From Anaerolinea thermolimosa (GTDB lineage: Bacteria > Chloroflexota > Anaerolineae > Anaerolineales > Anaerolineaceae), in the NCBI RefSeq assembly GCF_001050195.2, contig NZ_DF967965.1, forward strand, positions 338,844 to 402,843: a stretch of DNA of 64,000 nucleotides, written 5' to 3'. The notes beneath the pieces are model-generated. The model searched no databases, was not told where the DNA came from, and was given only the letters and a program-made list of their open reading frames with translations. Shown here piece after piece: positions 9,054 through 17,684 of the stretch. The position numbers and the translations under genes were made by a program. The first letter of the stretch is position 1; each line of letters starts with the position of its first letter.

Positions 9054-9452
9054 TTACCACCTGGCCTTGCGGCTGTTGCCTTTCAGCTCATCCTGAAAGA
9101 CGATGCTCAGGAAAAAGCTGACCACGCTGACGATCAGTGATCCGAGGAAGGCCGGTACAAAGCCATCTACGGTGAAACCGACCCCGAACTGGGTGCCGAT
9201 AAGACCTGCCAGATAAAAAAGAAGCGTGTTGATGAGCAGCGCGCCCAGCCCGAGGGTGATAACGATGATTGGACAGGAAATGACGGTGAGGATGGGGCGT
9301 AAAATGGCGTTGACCAGCCCGAAAATGAGTGCCAGCCAGAGGACTTCCCACCAGTGATCAAATTGAGGGGTGATTCCCCGCCCGTTGAGCAGGTAAATGG
9401 CAGCGTATAAACCAGCGGCATTGATTCCAAGGCGGATGAAAAGTTTGGTCAT
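9054..9452 (-). CDS. Phage-holin-4/YvlD-family membrane protein
   Basis: 132 residues from the ATG ending at 9452, which has GGAGG a few bases upstream; an earlier start at 9479 lacks this. Four hydrophobic helices and the family patterns FGLVNAILRPILTVISCPIIVITLGLG and FLGSLIVSVVSFFLSI match the small membrane family annotated as phage holin family 4 or YvlD. Despite the family name, chromosomal members of this kind are not linked to phage lysis, and nothing phage-like is nearby. Function unknown. Confidence 0.75.
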   Translation of the reverse strand: MTKLFIRLGINAAGLYAAIYLLNGRGITPQFDHWWEVLWLALIFGLVNAILRPILTVISCPIIVITLGLGALLINTLLFYLAGLIGTQFGVGFTVDGFVPAFLGSLIVSVVSFFLSIVFQDELKGNSRKARW

Positions 9453-9566
9453 GACCGTTCCTCCTGTTGTTGAATACATTGTACCCGGAATGGCTGTTTG
9501 CCGGAGTGTGATTTTCCCATCCTCTGCTTTGATGGGATTTACCCGCTGACACCACCTGATGTTCCT

Positions 9567-10553
9567 TTATTCCCTGCAACGATATTCCATCCACACGAGG
9601 GTATTTTGAAGTGAAAACTGGCAGGTCAGGAAGGCGTCTACTCCACGCCCGAAAGGGTAGTTTACGCTCATCGGGCGGTGGCGGTACTGGAAATGCTGCA
9701 GGGCCACAGGAAGCAAAGCGCGTAAGGCTGCATCTTCGTGTTCAGGCGGAGAGGCTATCCACAGCATATCCGAGTAGCCGCGAATAGGTTCCCAGGAGGC
9801 AAACCCGAGCGTCTGGACCGGCTGGTTACCGTTGCCATAATATCGGGCGGCCCAGTGAAGCTGAGAATTCCCGTTCAACCACATCCACAGCTGGTTCCAC
9901 CATGCCGGGTGGAAGTGATTTACCTCAAAACTCATGTTCCAGGTTGTATCGGGGGGGTAGTTTAGCTCCAGCCAGCGGCGTTGCAGGGGCCAATCGATGC
10001 GCTCGCGCGGGCCAATTTCCACCCCAAAGGGGGGGATTAGATCGGGCACCCCGTTGCTCAGCCATGTGGAACGGCGTGACCTCTCGACGAAACCTACCGA
10101 GGCGTAGAGGTTATAGGCCGGGGCGTTATCGTCTCGCACCTGAAGCCAGGCTGATTTCACCCCCCGTTCCCGAATGTACTCAAGGGCGCGCAGGGTCAGT
10201 TCGCGGGCAATGCCCCGTCGGCGATAATCCGGATGGACAGCCACATTGGCGATCATGAAAATCCATTTTCCACCCTTGAAGATGGGGATCAGGCTTAAAT
10301 TACCAACCAGCCGGTGATCTTGCTCCCAGACAAAACCAAAGAGAGGGGAAGATATTCGCTCACCGCGCCAGAATGTCCAGCGAACGAGGGCAGGGTCAGC
10401 GGCGGCCTGGCGGATGTGGCGCAGATATTCACGGCCATCGGGGTCAAGGGTAGACGAAAAACAAAGCTCCATCAGATCGGCCACGGCAGAGAGGTCGCGG
10501 CGCGCATCGAGTGGACGAATGTGACTGATTTTTTCCGCAGGGTGGTAGCGCAC
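9567..10553 (-). CDS. GNAT-family N-acetyltransferase with extra C-terminal domain
   Basis: 328 residues from a GTG at 10553, without a clear ribosome binding site, so the true start may differ. Residues about 10-165 form a GNAT domain with the acetyl-CoA motif VAVHPDYRRRGIARELTLRALEY and the following DNAPAYNLYASVGF. The C-terminal half (about 160 residues, rich in Trp and Tyr) resembles a second, degenerate GNAT lobe and has no recognisable cofactor motif. Substrate is unknown. It stands alone and is divergent from clpC. Confidence 0.75.
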   Translation of the reverse strand: MRYHPAEKISHIRPLDARRDLSAVADLMELCFSSTLDPDGREYLRHIRQAAADPALVRWTFWRGERISSPLFGFVWEQDHRLVGNLSLIPIFKGGKWIFMIANVAVHPDYRRRGIARELTLRALEYIRERGVKSAWLQVRDDNAPAYNLYASVGFVERSRRSTWLSNGVPDLIPPFGVEIGPRERIDWPLQRRWLELNYPPDTTWNMSFEVNHFHPAWWNQLWMWLNGNSQLHWAARYYGNGNQPVQTLGFASWEPIRGYSDMLWIASPPEHEDAALRALLPVALQHFQYRHRPMSVNYPFGRGVDAFLTCQFSLQNTLVWMEYRCRE

Positions 10554-10672
10554 GAGGTTATTTTACATCTGAGGAAGGCAGGAGGACAATTGAAACGGGG
10601 TGGAAAAAACGGGGGTGTGGTGGGCCCTTCTGGAAAAAAGGGTTCTCTAACAGGAATCTTATATAACAAATG

Positions 10673-10701
10673 TTCAATGTTAATAAACTCGATGCTATAA
10701 T
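10673..10701 (+). promoter_or_regulatory. Probable clpC promoter
   Basis: A TATAAT at 10696-10701 has TTCAAT 17 bases upstream at 10673-10678, in an AT-rich stretch 42 bases before clpC. No CtsR-type heptad repeat or CIRCE element was seen, so heat-shock control by those factors is not supported. Confidence 0.55.
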
Positions 10702-10742
10702 TCTGACACAGTGGGATTTTCTCCACCAAAGGATGGAAGCTT

Positions 10743-13205
10743 ATGATGCGATTTGATCGTTTTACCGAAAGAGCTCAAGAGGCCGCTCAACGCGCGGCGG
10801 AGATCATCCAGCGATATGGGCATAACCAGATTGACACAGAGCATATCCTTCTGGCGATGATCGAACAGCCGCAGGGGGTGGTTCCTCAATTACTGGAAAT
10901 ATTAAAGGTGGATGCCAATTTACTGGCAGAACGCCTGGATTATATCCTGCGTACCAGCCCGAAGGCGAGCATTTTTGGCGGAGGTGCCGGGCAGATTTTC
11001 ATCACTCCGCGGGTGAAACGCATCATCGATCTGGCCAATGAAGAGGCCAATCGGATGAAGGATGAATATATTTCTACCGAGCACCTCTTTCTGGCGGTGT
11101 TGAGCGAGCGAAACACGCCAGCGGCGCGTTTGCTGGAAGGGGCGGGCGTTACCCGCGAGCGTGTCAATGAAGCGATTATGCAGCTGCGCGGGGGGCAGCG
11201 CGTTTCAGACCCTCAGGCCGAGACGCGCTATCGAACGCTGGAAAAATACTCACGTGACCTTACCCAGCAGGCGCGGGAGGGGAAGCTCGACCCGGTGATT
11301 GGTCGGGATAAGGAAATTCTGCGTGTGATGCAGATTCTTTCTCGCCGCACCAAGAATAACCCTGTTCTCATTGGAGAAGCCGGGGTCGGAAAGACAGCCA
11401 TCGTAGAGGGTCTGGCGCAAAAAATTGCCAGCAATGATGTGCCGGAGATTCTGGCGGGTAAACGCGTGGTGGCGTTAGACCTGGGGGCCATGATTGCGGG
11501 TTCGCGTTTTCGCGGTGAGTTTGAGGAGCGCCTTAAAGCCGCCATTGAAGAAGTTCAACGTGCGGCAGGCGAGATCATCCTCTTTATTGATGAATTGCAC
11601 ACCGTGGTGGGGGCGGGCGCGGCACAGGGGGCGATGGACGCTTCCAACATGCTTAAGCCCTCACTGGCGCGGGGCGAATTGCAATGCGTGGGTGCAACCA
11701 CGCTGGATGAATACCAGAAATATATTGAGAAGGACTCTGCGCTGGAGCGGCGTTTTGCGCCCGTATTTGTGGACGAGCCGAGCGTAGAAGATACCATTCA
11801 AATGTTACGTGGTCTGCGAGACCGGTATGAGGCCCACCACAAGGTAAAAATTTCTGATGAGGCCCTGGTGGCTGCGGCGCGGCTCTCTGCGCAGTATGTG
11901 CCTGACCGTCATCTACCCGATAAGGCTATTGACCTGATTGATGAGGCGGCGGCCAAATTGCGAGTGGCGCTTTACTCTCTGCCGCCAGAGTTAAAAGCGC
12001 GCAAGACTGAAATCGACCGGTTGATGGCCGAGGAGGAACAGGCTGGTCAGGAACGTGATTATGAGCGTGCGGCTCTCAAAAAGGCGGAGCGACTGCGCCT
12101 GGAAAGTGAGTACAACGAGTTGCGGGTAAAATGGGAACGTGACCATCAGCTGGATGGACAGGTGGATGAGAATGATATTGCCGAGGTCATCGCACAATGG
12201 ACGGGTATCCCGGTGAGCCAGATGATGGAGTCTGAAGCGCAGCGTTTATTGCACATGGAAGAACGCCTGCACGAGCGTATCATCGGGCAGGAGGAGGCTG
12301 TTCACGCGATCGCCGATGCCATTCGCCGTGCCCGGTCGGGTCTCAAAGACCCACGACGCCCGATTGGTTCGTTTATCTTCATCGGGCCTTCAGGAGTAGG
12401 AAAGACTGAACTGGCACGTGCCCTGGCTGAGTTCCTCTTTGGTGATGAAGACGCCCTGGTGCGGCTGGATATGAGCGAATACCGTGAACAGCATACGGTT
12501 TCGCGCCTGTTTGGTGCCCCACCCGGATATGTGGGGTACGAAGAAGGCGGGCAACTTACCGAAGCGGTGCGCCGACGGCCTTATCGGGTGATCCTGTTCG
12601 ATGAAATCGAAAAGGCCCACCCTGAGGTCTGGAATGCGTTATTACAGATCCTGGATGATGGTCGCCTTACCGATGGGCAGGGCCGGCAGGTGGACTTCCG
12701 CAATACGGTGTTAATCATGACCAGCAACCTGGGCACCGAGTTCGTGCGCAAGGGGGGCACGCTGGGCTTCCTGCAACCCAACGACACAGCCGAAGATCGG
12801 CAGATGCATGATAAGATCGAAAAGGCCCTCAAATCGACCTTCAGGCCTGAGTTCCTCAACCGTATTGATGAGATTATCATCTTTTCACCGCTCACCGAAG
12901 AACAGATGTTGAGCATTGTGGATCTGCAGATGAGAGAGGTGCAAACACGGCTGGTGGAGCACGGCCTGGAAGCCGAGCTGACCGACCGGGCACGCCAGTG
13001 GCTGGCAAAAGTGGGCTACGACCCGAACTTTGGGGCGCGTCCATTGCGCCGGGCATTGCAAAAATACGTCGAAAGCCCGCTCTCTGTCAGCCTGCTTTCG
13101 GGTGAGTTCCACCCCGGTGATAAGGTGGTGGTGGATGTGGAGGAAGACAGAGTGGTCTTTCGTAAGGTGACCGAAAGCGAGCCATCGCCTGTAAACCAGG
13201 CTTAG
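10743..13205 (+). CDS. clpC: ATP-dependent Clp protease ATPase subunit ClpC
   Basis: 820 residues, full length for ClpC. It unfolds protein substrates and feeds them to ClpP. N-terminal double Clp-N repeat (residues 1-150), first AAA+ module with Walker A GEAGVGKT near 210 and [11 protein letters not shown], a middle coiled coil of ClpC length (about 410-470, UVR-like), and a second AAA+ module with [16 protein letters not shown] near 545 and the Walker [14 protein letters not shown]. Two adjacent ATG codons (10743 and 10746) are possible starts. No clpP, mcsA or mcsB lies nearby. A hairpin terminator follows the stop. Confidence 0.95.
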   Translation: MMRFDRFTERAQEAAQRAAEIIQRYGHNQIDTEHILLAMIEQPQGVVPQLLEILKVDANLLAERLDYILRTSPKASIFGGGAGQIFITPRVKRIIDLANEEANRMKDEYISTEHLFLAVLSERNTPAARLLEGAGVTRERVNEAIMQLRGGQRVSDPQAETRYRTLEKYSRDLTQQAREGKLDPVIGRDKEILRVMQILSRRTKNNPVLIGEAGVGKTAIVEGLAQKIASNDVPEILAGKRVVALDLGAMIAGSRFRGEFEERLKAAIEEVQRAAGEIILFIDELHTVVGAGAAQGAMDASNMLKPSLARGELQCVGATTLDEYQKYIEKDSALERRFAPVFVDEPSVEDTIQMLRGLRDRYEAHHKVKISDEALVAAARLSAQYVPDRHLPDKAIDLIDEAAAKLRVALYSLPPELKARKTEIDRLMAEEEQAGQERDYERAALKKAERLRLESEYNELRVKWERDHQLDGQVDENDIAEVIAQWTGIPVSQMMESEAQRLLHMEERLHERIIGQEEAVHAIADAIRRARSGLKDPRRPIGSFIFIGPSGVGKTELARALAEFLFGDEDALVRLDMSEYREQHTVSRLFGAPPGYVGYEEGGQLTEAVRRRPYRVILFDEIEKAHPEVWNALLQILDDGRLTDGQGRQVDFRNTVLIMTSNLGTEFVRKGGTLGFLQPNDTAEDRQMHDKIEKALKSTFRPEFLNRIDEIIIFSPLTEEQMLSIVDLQMREVQTRLVEHGLEAELTDRARQWLAKVGYDPNFGARPLRRALQKYVESPLSVSLLSGEFHPGDKVVVDVEEDRVVFRKVTESEPSPVNQA

Positions 13206-13214
13206 GCAAAATCA

Positions 13215-13262
13215 GCGGGGCTATCTCCAGGTACAGGGGACAGCCCCGCACCGTTCTCTTTT
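13215..13262 (+). terminator. Terminator downstream of clpC
   Basis: An 8-bp stem GCGGGGCT/AGCCCCGC (13215-13222 and 13242-13249) with a 19-base loop is followed by a T-rich run ending at 13262, ten bases after the clpC stop. Confidence 0.7.
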
Positions 13263-13375
13263 GATGCACAAAGGCATGGAGCCCGCCTGAGCCGGGCCCT
13301 GGTGTTGTGAGGAGGCGGAGCGAGAACCAGCGGGCTGGCATTGGAATTGCATGATTCGGGTATACTAAGCAATAT

Positions 13376-15016
13376 ATGGCACTGGAAGTGTGGCAGATTG
13401 TGACGTTTCTTTCGGGCCTGCACCTTTTCCGGGGGATCGAGGAGGAGCGCCTGAAGTGGATCGCCGGGCAAATGACCGAATTGCGCCTGCGCGAGGAGGA
13501 GCTTGTCTACGAAGAGGGGCAAGAACCCAATAACCTGTACTTCATTTTTGAAGGCCGGGTGCAGATGACACGCTACCGGCGGGGTGCCCCCAAAGAGGAA
13601 GAAATGCTTGGCTTCCTCGATCAGGGTGATTACTTTGGGCTGGAGGTTTTGGAAGCAAGGACGGCGCGTCGCACAAGTGTTCAGACGACTACGGCAGTGG
13701 TGCTTCTTTGCTTTTCTGCCGAAGCCTTGAACGAGGTCTTTGCACAGGTTCCAGAATTGATTCCCCGGCTGGATTTAATGATTGCTTCTTTTCATCTGAT
13801 GCTGCGGACGAACCTGGATTGGCTTAATCCGGAGGAATACATCCTCTATATTGCTCGCAAGCATCCATTCTTCCTGTGGGTACGTCTTTTACCTCTTATT
13901 CTTCTGATCACAATAGTGGTCGGGTTATTCCTTGGATTGTATGGCACACTGGGCTTGAGCCTTTTTTTGATCTTGATGGCAGGTGCACTGGCGGTCGCCG
14001 GGGGTGTGGGACTCTGGATTTATGTGGATTGGTCGAATGATTATTACATCGTCACCGCCAGGCGCATTGTATTCCAGGAGCGTATCGTTCTGCTCTACGA
14101 CAGTCGACAGGAATCGCCCATGGAGCAGGTACAGTCTACCGAAGTGGATCGCTCTTACCTTGGGCAGTTGCTCGGATTTGGCGATGTGCGTATCCGCACC
14201 TATACGGGGGTGATTGTGTTCCAGGCGGTGCGCCTGCCTGCGGAAGTGGAAAAAATCATTCAAGAGCAGATCAAGCGGGTGCAATCTACCCTGCGACAGG
14301 CCGAAATTCGTTCGATAGAAGAGACAATTGCCCGCAGGATCGGCTTGCTACCCGCCAGGAGCGGCCCGCCCGGAGAGGCCACACCTGCCAAACCCGCTCC
14401 GACCCCGATGCAGCGCTTCATGGCAGACCTGTTTCACCTGCGCTATGAATATGGCGATACCATTCAATATCGCACGCACTGGTGGATTTTGATTTCGCGC
14501 ATCTGGCTGGTTACGCTCTTATTGCTCGGAGTGGTCTTTACCAGTCTGTTCTTGCTGGTAAAGGCTGCCCTCGGGCAGATGCCGGAAGGATTTCCGGTGG
14601 TGGGGGCCTTCCTGGGGTTGATGCTGCTTGGACTGGGGTTCTTCCTCCGGTGGGTCTATGTTTATATTGACTGGCATAATGATCGTTACCTCATCACCAG
14701 TGATCAGGTAGTGGATATTAACCGGAAGCCTTTAGGGAAAGAGGAGCGTCGCGCGGCGCCGATCCGCAATATTCTCAGTGTGGAGTTTAAACGTCTGGGA
14801 ATCATTGGACTGCTGCTTAACTTCGGGACGGTCTATATTCGGATTGGAGATACGCTTTTCACCTTTGACAATGTTTATAATCCTTCGGAGGTGCAGCGGG
14901 AGCTGTTCCACCGGATGGCGGTGCGAAGCGTGCGTGAACGTCAGCAACAGGCTGAAGCCGAACGTCAGCGCATGGCTGACTGGATTTCAGCCTACGATCG
15001 ATTGACCCGCCGGTGA
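13376..15016 (+). CDS. Cyclic nucleotide-binding domain protein with two membrane-anchored bacterial PH domains
   Basis: 546 residues. Residues about 10-140 form a CAP_ED cyclic-nucleotide-binding-like fold (LYFIFEGRVQMT, GDYFGLEVL). Two similar modules follow, each with a pair of transmembrane helices and a bacterial PH (YdbT-like) domain. Module one covers about 155-310 (WIYVDWSNDYYIVTARRIVF) and module two about 365-520 (WVYVYIDWHNDRYLITSDQVV). A charged coiled tail ends the protein. A -10 box TATACT at 13361-13366 would start transcription within about five bases of the ATG, suggesting a leaderless message. Probably a membrane sensor; ligand and partner are unknown. The NDYY/NDRY repeats show internal duplication. 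Confidence 0.75.
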   Translation: MALEVWQIVTFLSGLHLFRGIEEERLKWIAGQMTELRLREEELVYEEGQEPNNLYFIFEGRVQMTRYRRGAPKEEEMLGFLDQGDYFGLEVLEARTARRTSVQTTTAVVLLCFSAEALNEVFAQVPELIPRLDLMIASFHLMLRTNLDWLNPEEYILYIARKHPFFLWVRLLPLILLITIVVGLFLGLYGTLGLSLFLILMAGALAVAGGVGLWIYVDWSNDYYIVTARRIVFQERIVLLYDSRQESPMEQVQSTEVDRSYLGQLLGFGDVRIRTYTGVIVFQAVRLPAEVEKIIQEQIKRVQSTLRQAEIRSIEETIARRIGLLPARSGPPGEATPAKPAPTPMQRFMADLFHLRYEYGDTIQYRTHWWILISRIWLVTLLLLGVVFTSLFLLVKAALGQMPEGFPVVGAFLGLMLLGLGFFLRWVYVYIDWHNDRYLITSDQVVDINRKPLGKEERRAAPIRNILSVEFKRLGIIGLLLNFGTVYIRIGDTLFTFDNVYNPSEVQRELFHRMAVRSVRERQQQAEAERQRMADWISAYDRLTRR

Positions 15017-15099
15017 ACCAGTTTGCATGGGCCTGTTAAGTTATAAGTTATAAAGAAAATGTTACCGAAGGAGGGGGCTCTTTGGTGCAGGTAGAGATA

Positions 15100-15654
15100 C
15101 TACGGCGAGGTTGGCTCTAGCCTCAACGGCCAGATGACTTCAACAATACGTTGCTGAACAAGGGCATCCTTTATCAACGCAGGCGAGAGACAGTAAGATG
15201 AAGCCCCTGCTTCGGCCAGTAGTTCCGCCGCCTGGCGGGGCTCCTGGGGCACTACCTCTAACCCACTACCGGGCATGTTGAGAACGGGCACCAAATCCGT
15301 GATATTCATTGCCAGGTTGAGGGCGCTGTCATGCAGTTCCTCCCAGGTATCCACCACCCCGGTAGTCAGTAAGACCACTGCGGCAAACATGGCTACCAAT
15401 AGAGGTTTCCACTCCTGGCGCAAGAGCACCAGCATCAGGGCTAACCCTGAAAAGAACGCCCCTATAACTTTGGGGCCAAAGTGAAAATGGACTATCAGGT
15501 ATATGATCCAAAGGATAAAAAGAAGCGCGTATGGCGCCCATTGCCGAAAGCGGGCTTTGAATTTTACCCATGGGATAACCAGGGAGCCAAGAGCTTCATC
15601 CTTTTCGCCTGGGAACGCCTCCCGGACATCTGATCGCGCCCGATTAAACTGCAA
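15100..15654 (-). CDS. Hypothetical membrane protein
   Basis: 184 residues I do not recognise. A basic N-terminal region of about 35 residues is followed by three hydrophobic segments (roughly 40-57, 60-78 and 85-102) and a soluble C-terminal part of about 80 residues with a single Cys. No catalytic motif is visible. It is convergent with the cNMP/PH protein and divergent from the DUF1848 gene, and codon use looks less biased than in its neighbours. Confidence 0.5.
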   Translation of the reverse strand: MQFNRARSDVREAFPGEKDEALGSLVIPWVKFKARFRQWAPYALLFILWIIYLIVHFHFGPKVIGAFFSGLALMLVLLRQEWKPLLVAMFAAVVLLTTGVVDTWEELHDSALNLAMNITDLVPVLNMPGSGLEVVPQEPRQAAELLAEAGASSYCLSPALIKDALVQQRIVEVIWPLRLEPTSP

Positions 15655-15793
15655 TTAGCGAGACCTCATTTATTTGTAAGATGTATAATATCTCCAGGTT
15701 TGCTTGTGGTTAGATGACACCGGCACACAAACCGATCTGCAACCCTACGACGCATTGAGGGGACTTGCTCTTTCAACCCCGGGGGAGGTTTCT

Positions 15794-16750
15794 GTGATCA
15801 TCAGCGCCAGCCGCCGTACCGACATTCCGGCCTTCTACACACCCTGGTTCATCCGCCGCGTGCGCGCCGGGTACTGCACCGTACCCAACCCCTTCAACCG
15901 CAACCAGGTGAGTTACGTCTCGCTCAAGCCTGAGGATGTGGATGTCATCGTCTTCTGGACGCGCAACCCTGCCCCGCTCATTCCCTACCTGGACGAATTG
16001 GATGCGCACGGCCTGTGCTATTACTTTCAATACACTGTGCTGAACAACCCGCGCGCCCTGGACCCCCAATCTCCACCCCTGCCGGCGGCGCTGAAGACCT
16101 TCCTCCGCCTGGCCGAAAAAATCGGCCCGCAGAAGGTCATCTGGCGCTACGATCCCATGGTCTTCACCCTCCACACCGATGCCGAGTACCACCGCGAGAC
16201 CTTTGCCCGCATTGCCACAGCACTGCGCGGCTTCACCCGGCGCGTGGTGATCAGTGTGATGGACCGCTACCCCAAAGCCGAGAAGCGCCTGGCTGTGCTC
16301 GAATCGCACGGCTTTGCGCTGAATGAAAATGTCATGACAAACCCGGCTTTCGAGCGCCTGATGCGCGATCTGGTCGCTATCGCCGCCCAGAACGCGATGG
16401 AGATCGTCAGCTGCGCCGAAGACCTCGACCTGACGCCCTACGGCGTGCGCCCGGGTAAGTGCGTGGATGATGAATACATCCGCAGTGTGTTCGGCCTTGA
16501 GGTGACCCACAAGAAGGATCCCCACCAGCGCGAGGTGTGCGGTTGTGTAGTCAGCAAGGACATCGGTGCCTACGATACCTGCCTGTTTGGCTGTCAGTAC
16601 TGCTACGCCACACAGAGTTTCGACCGCGCACGGAAACAGCACGCCGAGCACAACCCCGAATCGCCCTCGCTGATCGGGTGGTATGAGGCACCACCGCCGA
16701 CCAAGGATGAGGTGCCACCGCATGATGCAAAGCAGTTGAATTTATTTTAA
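15794..16750 (+). CDS. DUF1848-family protein with C-terminal Cx3Cx2C iron-sulfur motif
   Basis: 318 residues from the GTG at 15794, five bases after GGGGGAGG; a longer frame from 15704 has no ribosome site and no conserved sequence. The start ISASRRTDIPAFYTPWF and the central VIFWTRNPAPL and VIWRYDPM are typical of DUF1848. Near the C-terminus, CLFGCQYCYA (residues about 263-271) gives a radical-SAM-like Cx3Cx2C motif at the opposite end from normal, with two more Cys just before it (EVCGCVVS). This suggests a TIM-barrel Fe-S protein of unknown reaction. First of three closely spaced genes with strongly GC-rich codon use. Confidence 0.8.
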   Translation: MIISASRRTDIPAFYTPWFIRRVRAGYCTVPNPFNRNQVSYVSLKPEDVDVIVFWTRNPAPLIPYLDELDAHGLCYYFQYTVLNNPRALDPQSPPLPAALKTFLRLAEKIGPQKVIWRYDPMVFTLHTDAEYHRETFARIATALRGFTRRVVISVMDRYPKAEKRLAVLESHGFALNENVMTNPAFERLMRDLVAIAAQNAMEIVSCAEDLDLTPYGVRPGKCVDDEYIRSVFGLEVTHKKDPHQREVCGCVVSKDIGAYDTCLFGCQYCYATQSFDRARKQHAEHNPESPSLIGWYEAPPPTKDEVPPHDAKQLNLF

Positions 16751-16761
16751 TCAGCGGGAAG

Positions 16762-17661
16762 ATGAGCATGATCAGGCATGATCCCTATACCTACCTGCTG
16801 GACGAATTGCGCATACGCAACGACGCCGAGGACGAGGAAACGTTTGCGGATGCCCTGCATCGCTTACAACCGTACGTCACCCGCCTGCGGGAGAGTTACG
16901 ATGCTTCTCCCTCACGGGTGGATTTTTCGTGTGAGCACACTCGCGCCGCCTACATGCTGGTCTATTATCCTCACTACATCGAGCCGCTCTACCAGATTCT
17001 GTGCGCCCTGCCCCAAGATGTGATTCAGACCTGCTTCAACGGTGAGAAGGTGCGCGCCGCCTTCCTGGGAGCCGGCCCGGTTCCTGAGGCCTTGGGGTGG
17101 GTGGCCTTTCTAAACGAGTATGCGCCCCAGGCCAGAGTGGCACTGGCGAACCTGCTGGACTGGCACGTACATGCCTGGCGCATCGGGCAGGAAATTACGG
17201 CCTACGCCCTGGCGCCCTACTACTGGCCGCGCGGGAAGACCCTGCTCCAACCGTTCGAATTCGATCTGCTCAACCCCGCCGCACTGGAACAACCGCGGCT
17301 CCAGCAGGCCATTCGGCGATCCTCGCTCATCGTGATGCAGAACTGCCTCAACGACCTGCTCCATGCCCGCGAGGCCGTCCTGGAAACTTTCCAGCGCATC
17401 CTGGACCTGGCGGAATCGCCCACGCTGGTCGTGGTGTGTGATCTCTACTTTCCAGGCGTGTGCGATCTCATGGCTGAGATGCTCGCCGCCATGACACAGT
17501 GCCACTGGGGAGAAGTGGTCTTTCCCTTACAGTACCGTGAAGTGACCTCATGCATCCCCCCGGAGGTCATCACCCGCCACCTGCTCACCGGCGACAGAAC
17601 CCGACGCCTCATCCCCCGCAAACATACCCGTTTTTATGCTCTGGCTGTGTGGCATGTTTAA
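16762..17661 (+). CDS. Hypothetical protein with methyltransferase-like Rossmann features
   Basis: 299 residues, 11 bases after the DUF1848 gene. I do not recognise a named family. Residues about 98-110 (RAAFLGAGPVPEALG) resemble SAM motif I. They are followed by VALANLLDWHVHAW (a possible acidic ribose-binding strand), PFEFDLLNP, and RRSSLIVMQNCLNDLL as a motif IV-like strand. Together these suggest a class I SAM-dependent methyltransferase fold with an N-terminal helical extension of about 90 residues. Catalytic residues and target are not evident. Position between DUF1848 and a nucleic-acid-acting RNase H suggests, without proof, a shared RNA- or DNA-related role. Confidence 0.45.
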   Translation: MSMIRHDPYTYLLDELRIRNDAEDEETFADALHRLQPYVTRLRESYDASPSRVDFSCEHTRAAYMLVYYPHYIEPLYQILCALPQDVIQTCFNGEKVRAAFLGAGPVPEALGWVAFLNEYAPQARVALANLLDWHVHAWRIGQEITAYALAPYYWPRGKTLLQPFEFDLLNPAALEQPRLQQAIRRSSLIVMQNCLNDLLHAREAVLETFQRILDLAESPTLVVVCDLYFPGVCDLMAEMLAAMTQCHWGEVVFPLQYREVTSCIPPEVITRHLLTGDRTRRLIPRKHTRFYALAVWHV

Positions 17662-17684
17662 CCCTTAAACTGCGAGTGTAACCG

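Noticed and set aside
9054-9452. Prophage marker (holin family)
   Set aside because: No other phage gene is nearby, and this family is commonly chromosomal.
15773-16723. 316-codon ORF antisense to the DUF1848 gene
   Set aside because: Long only because of GC-rich codon bias on the other strand; no motif, whereas the sense frame has clear family motifs.
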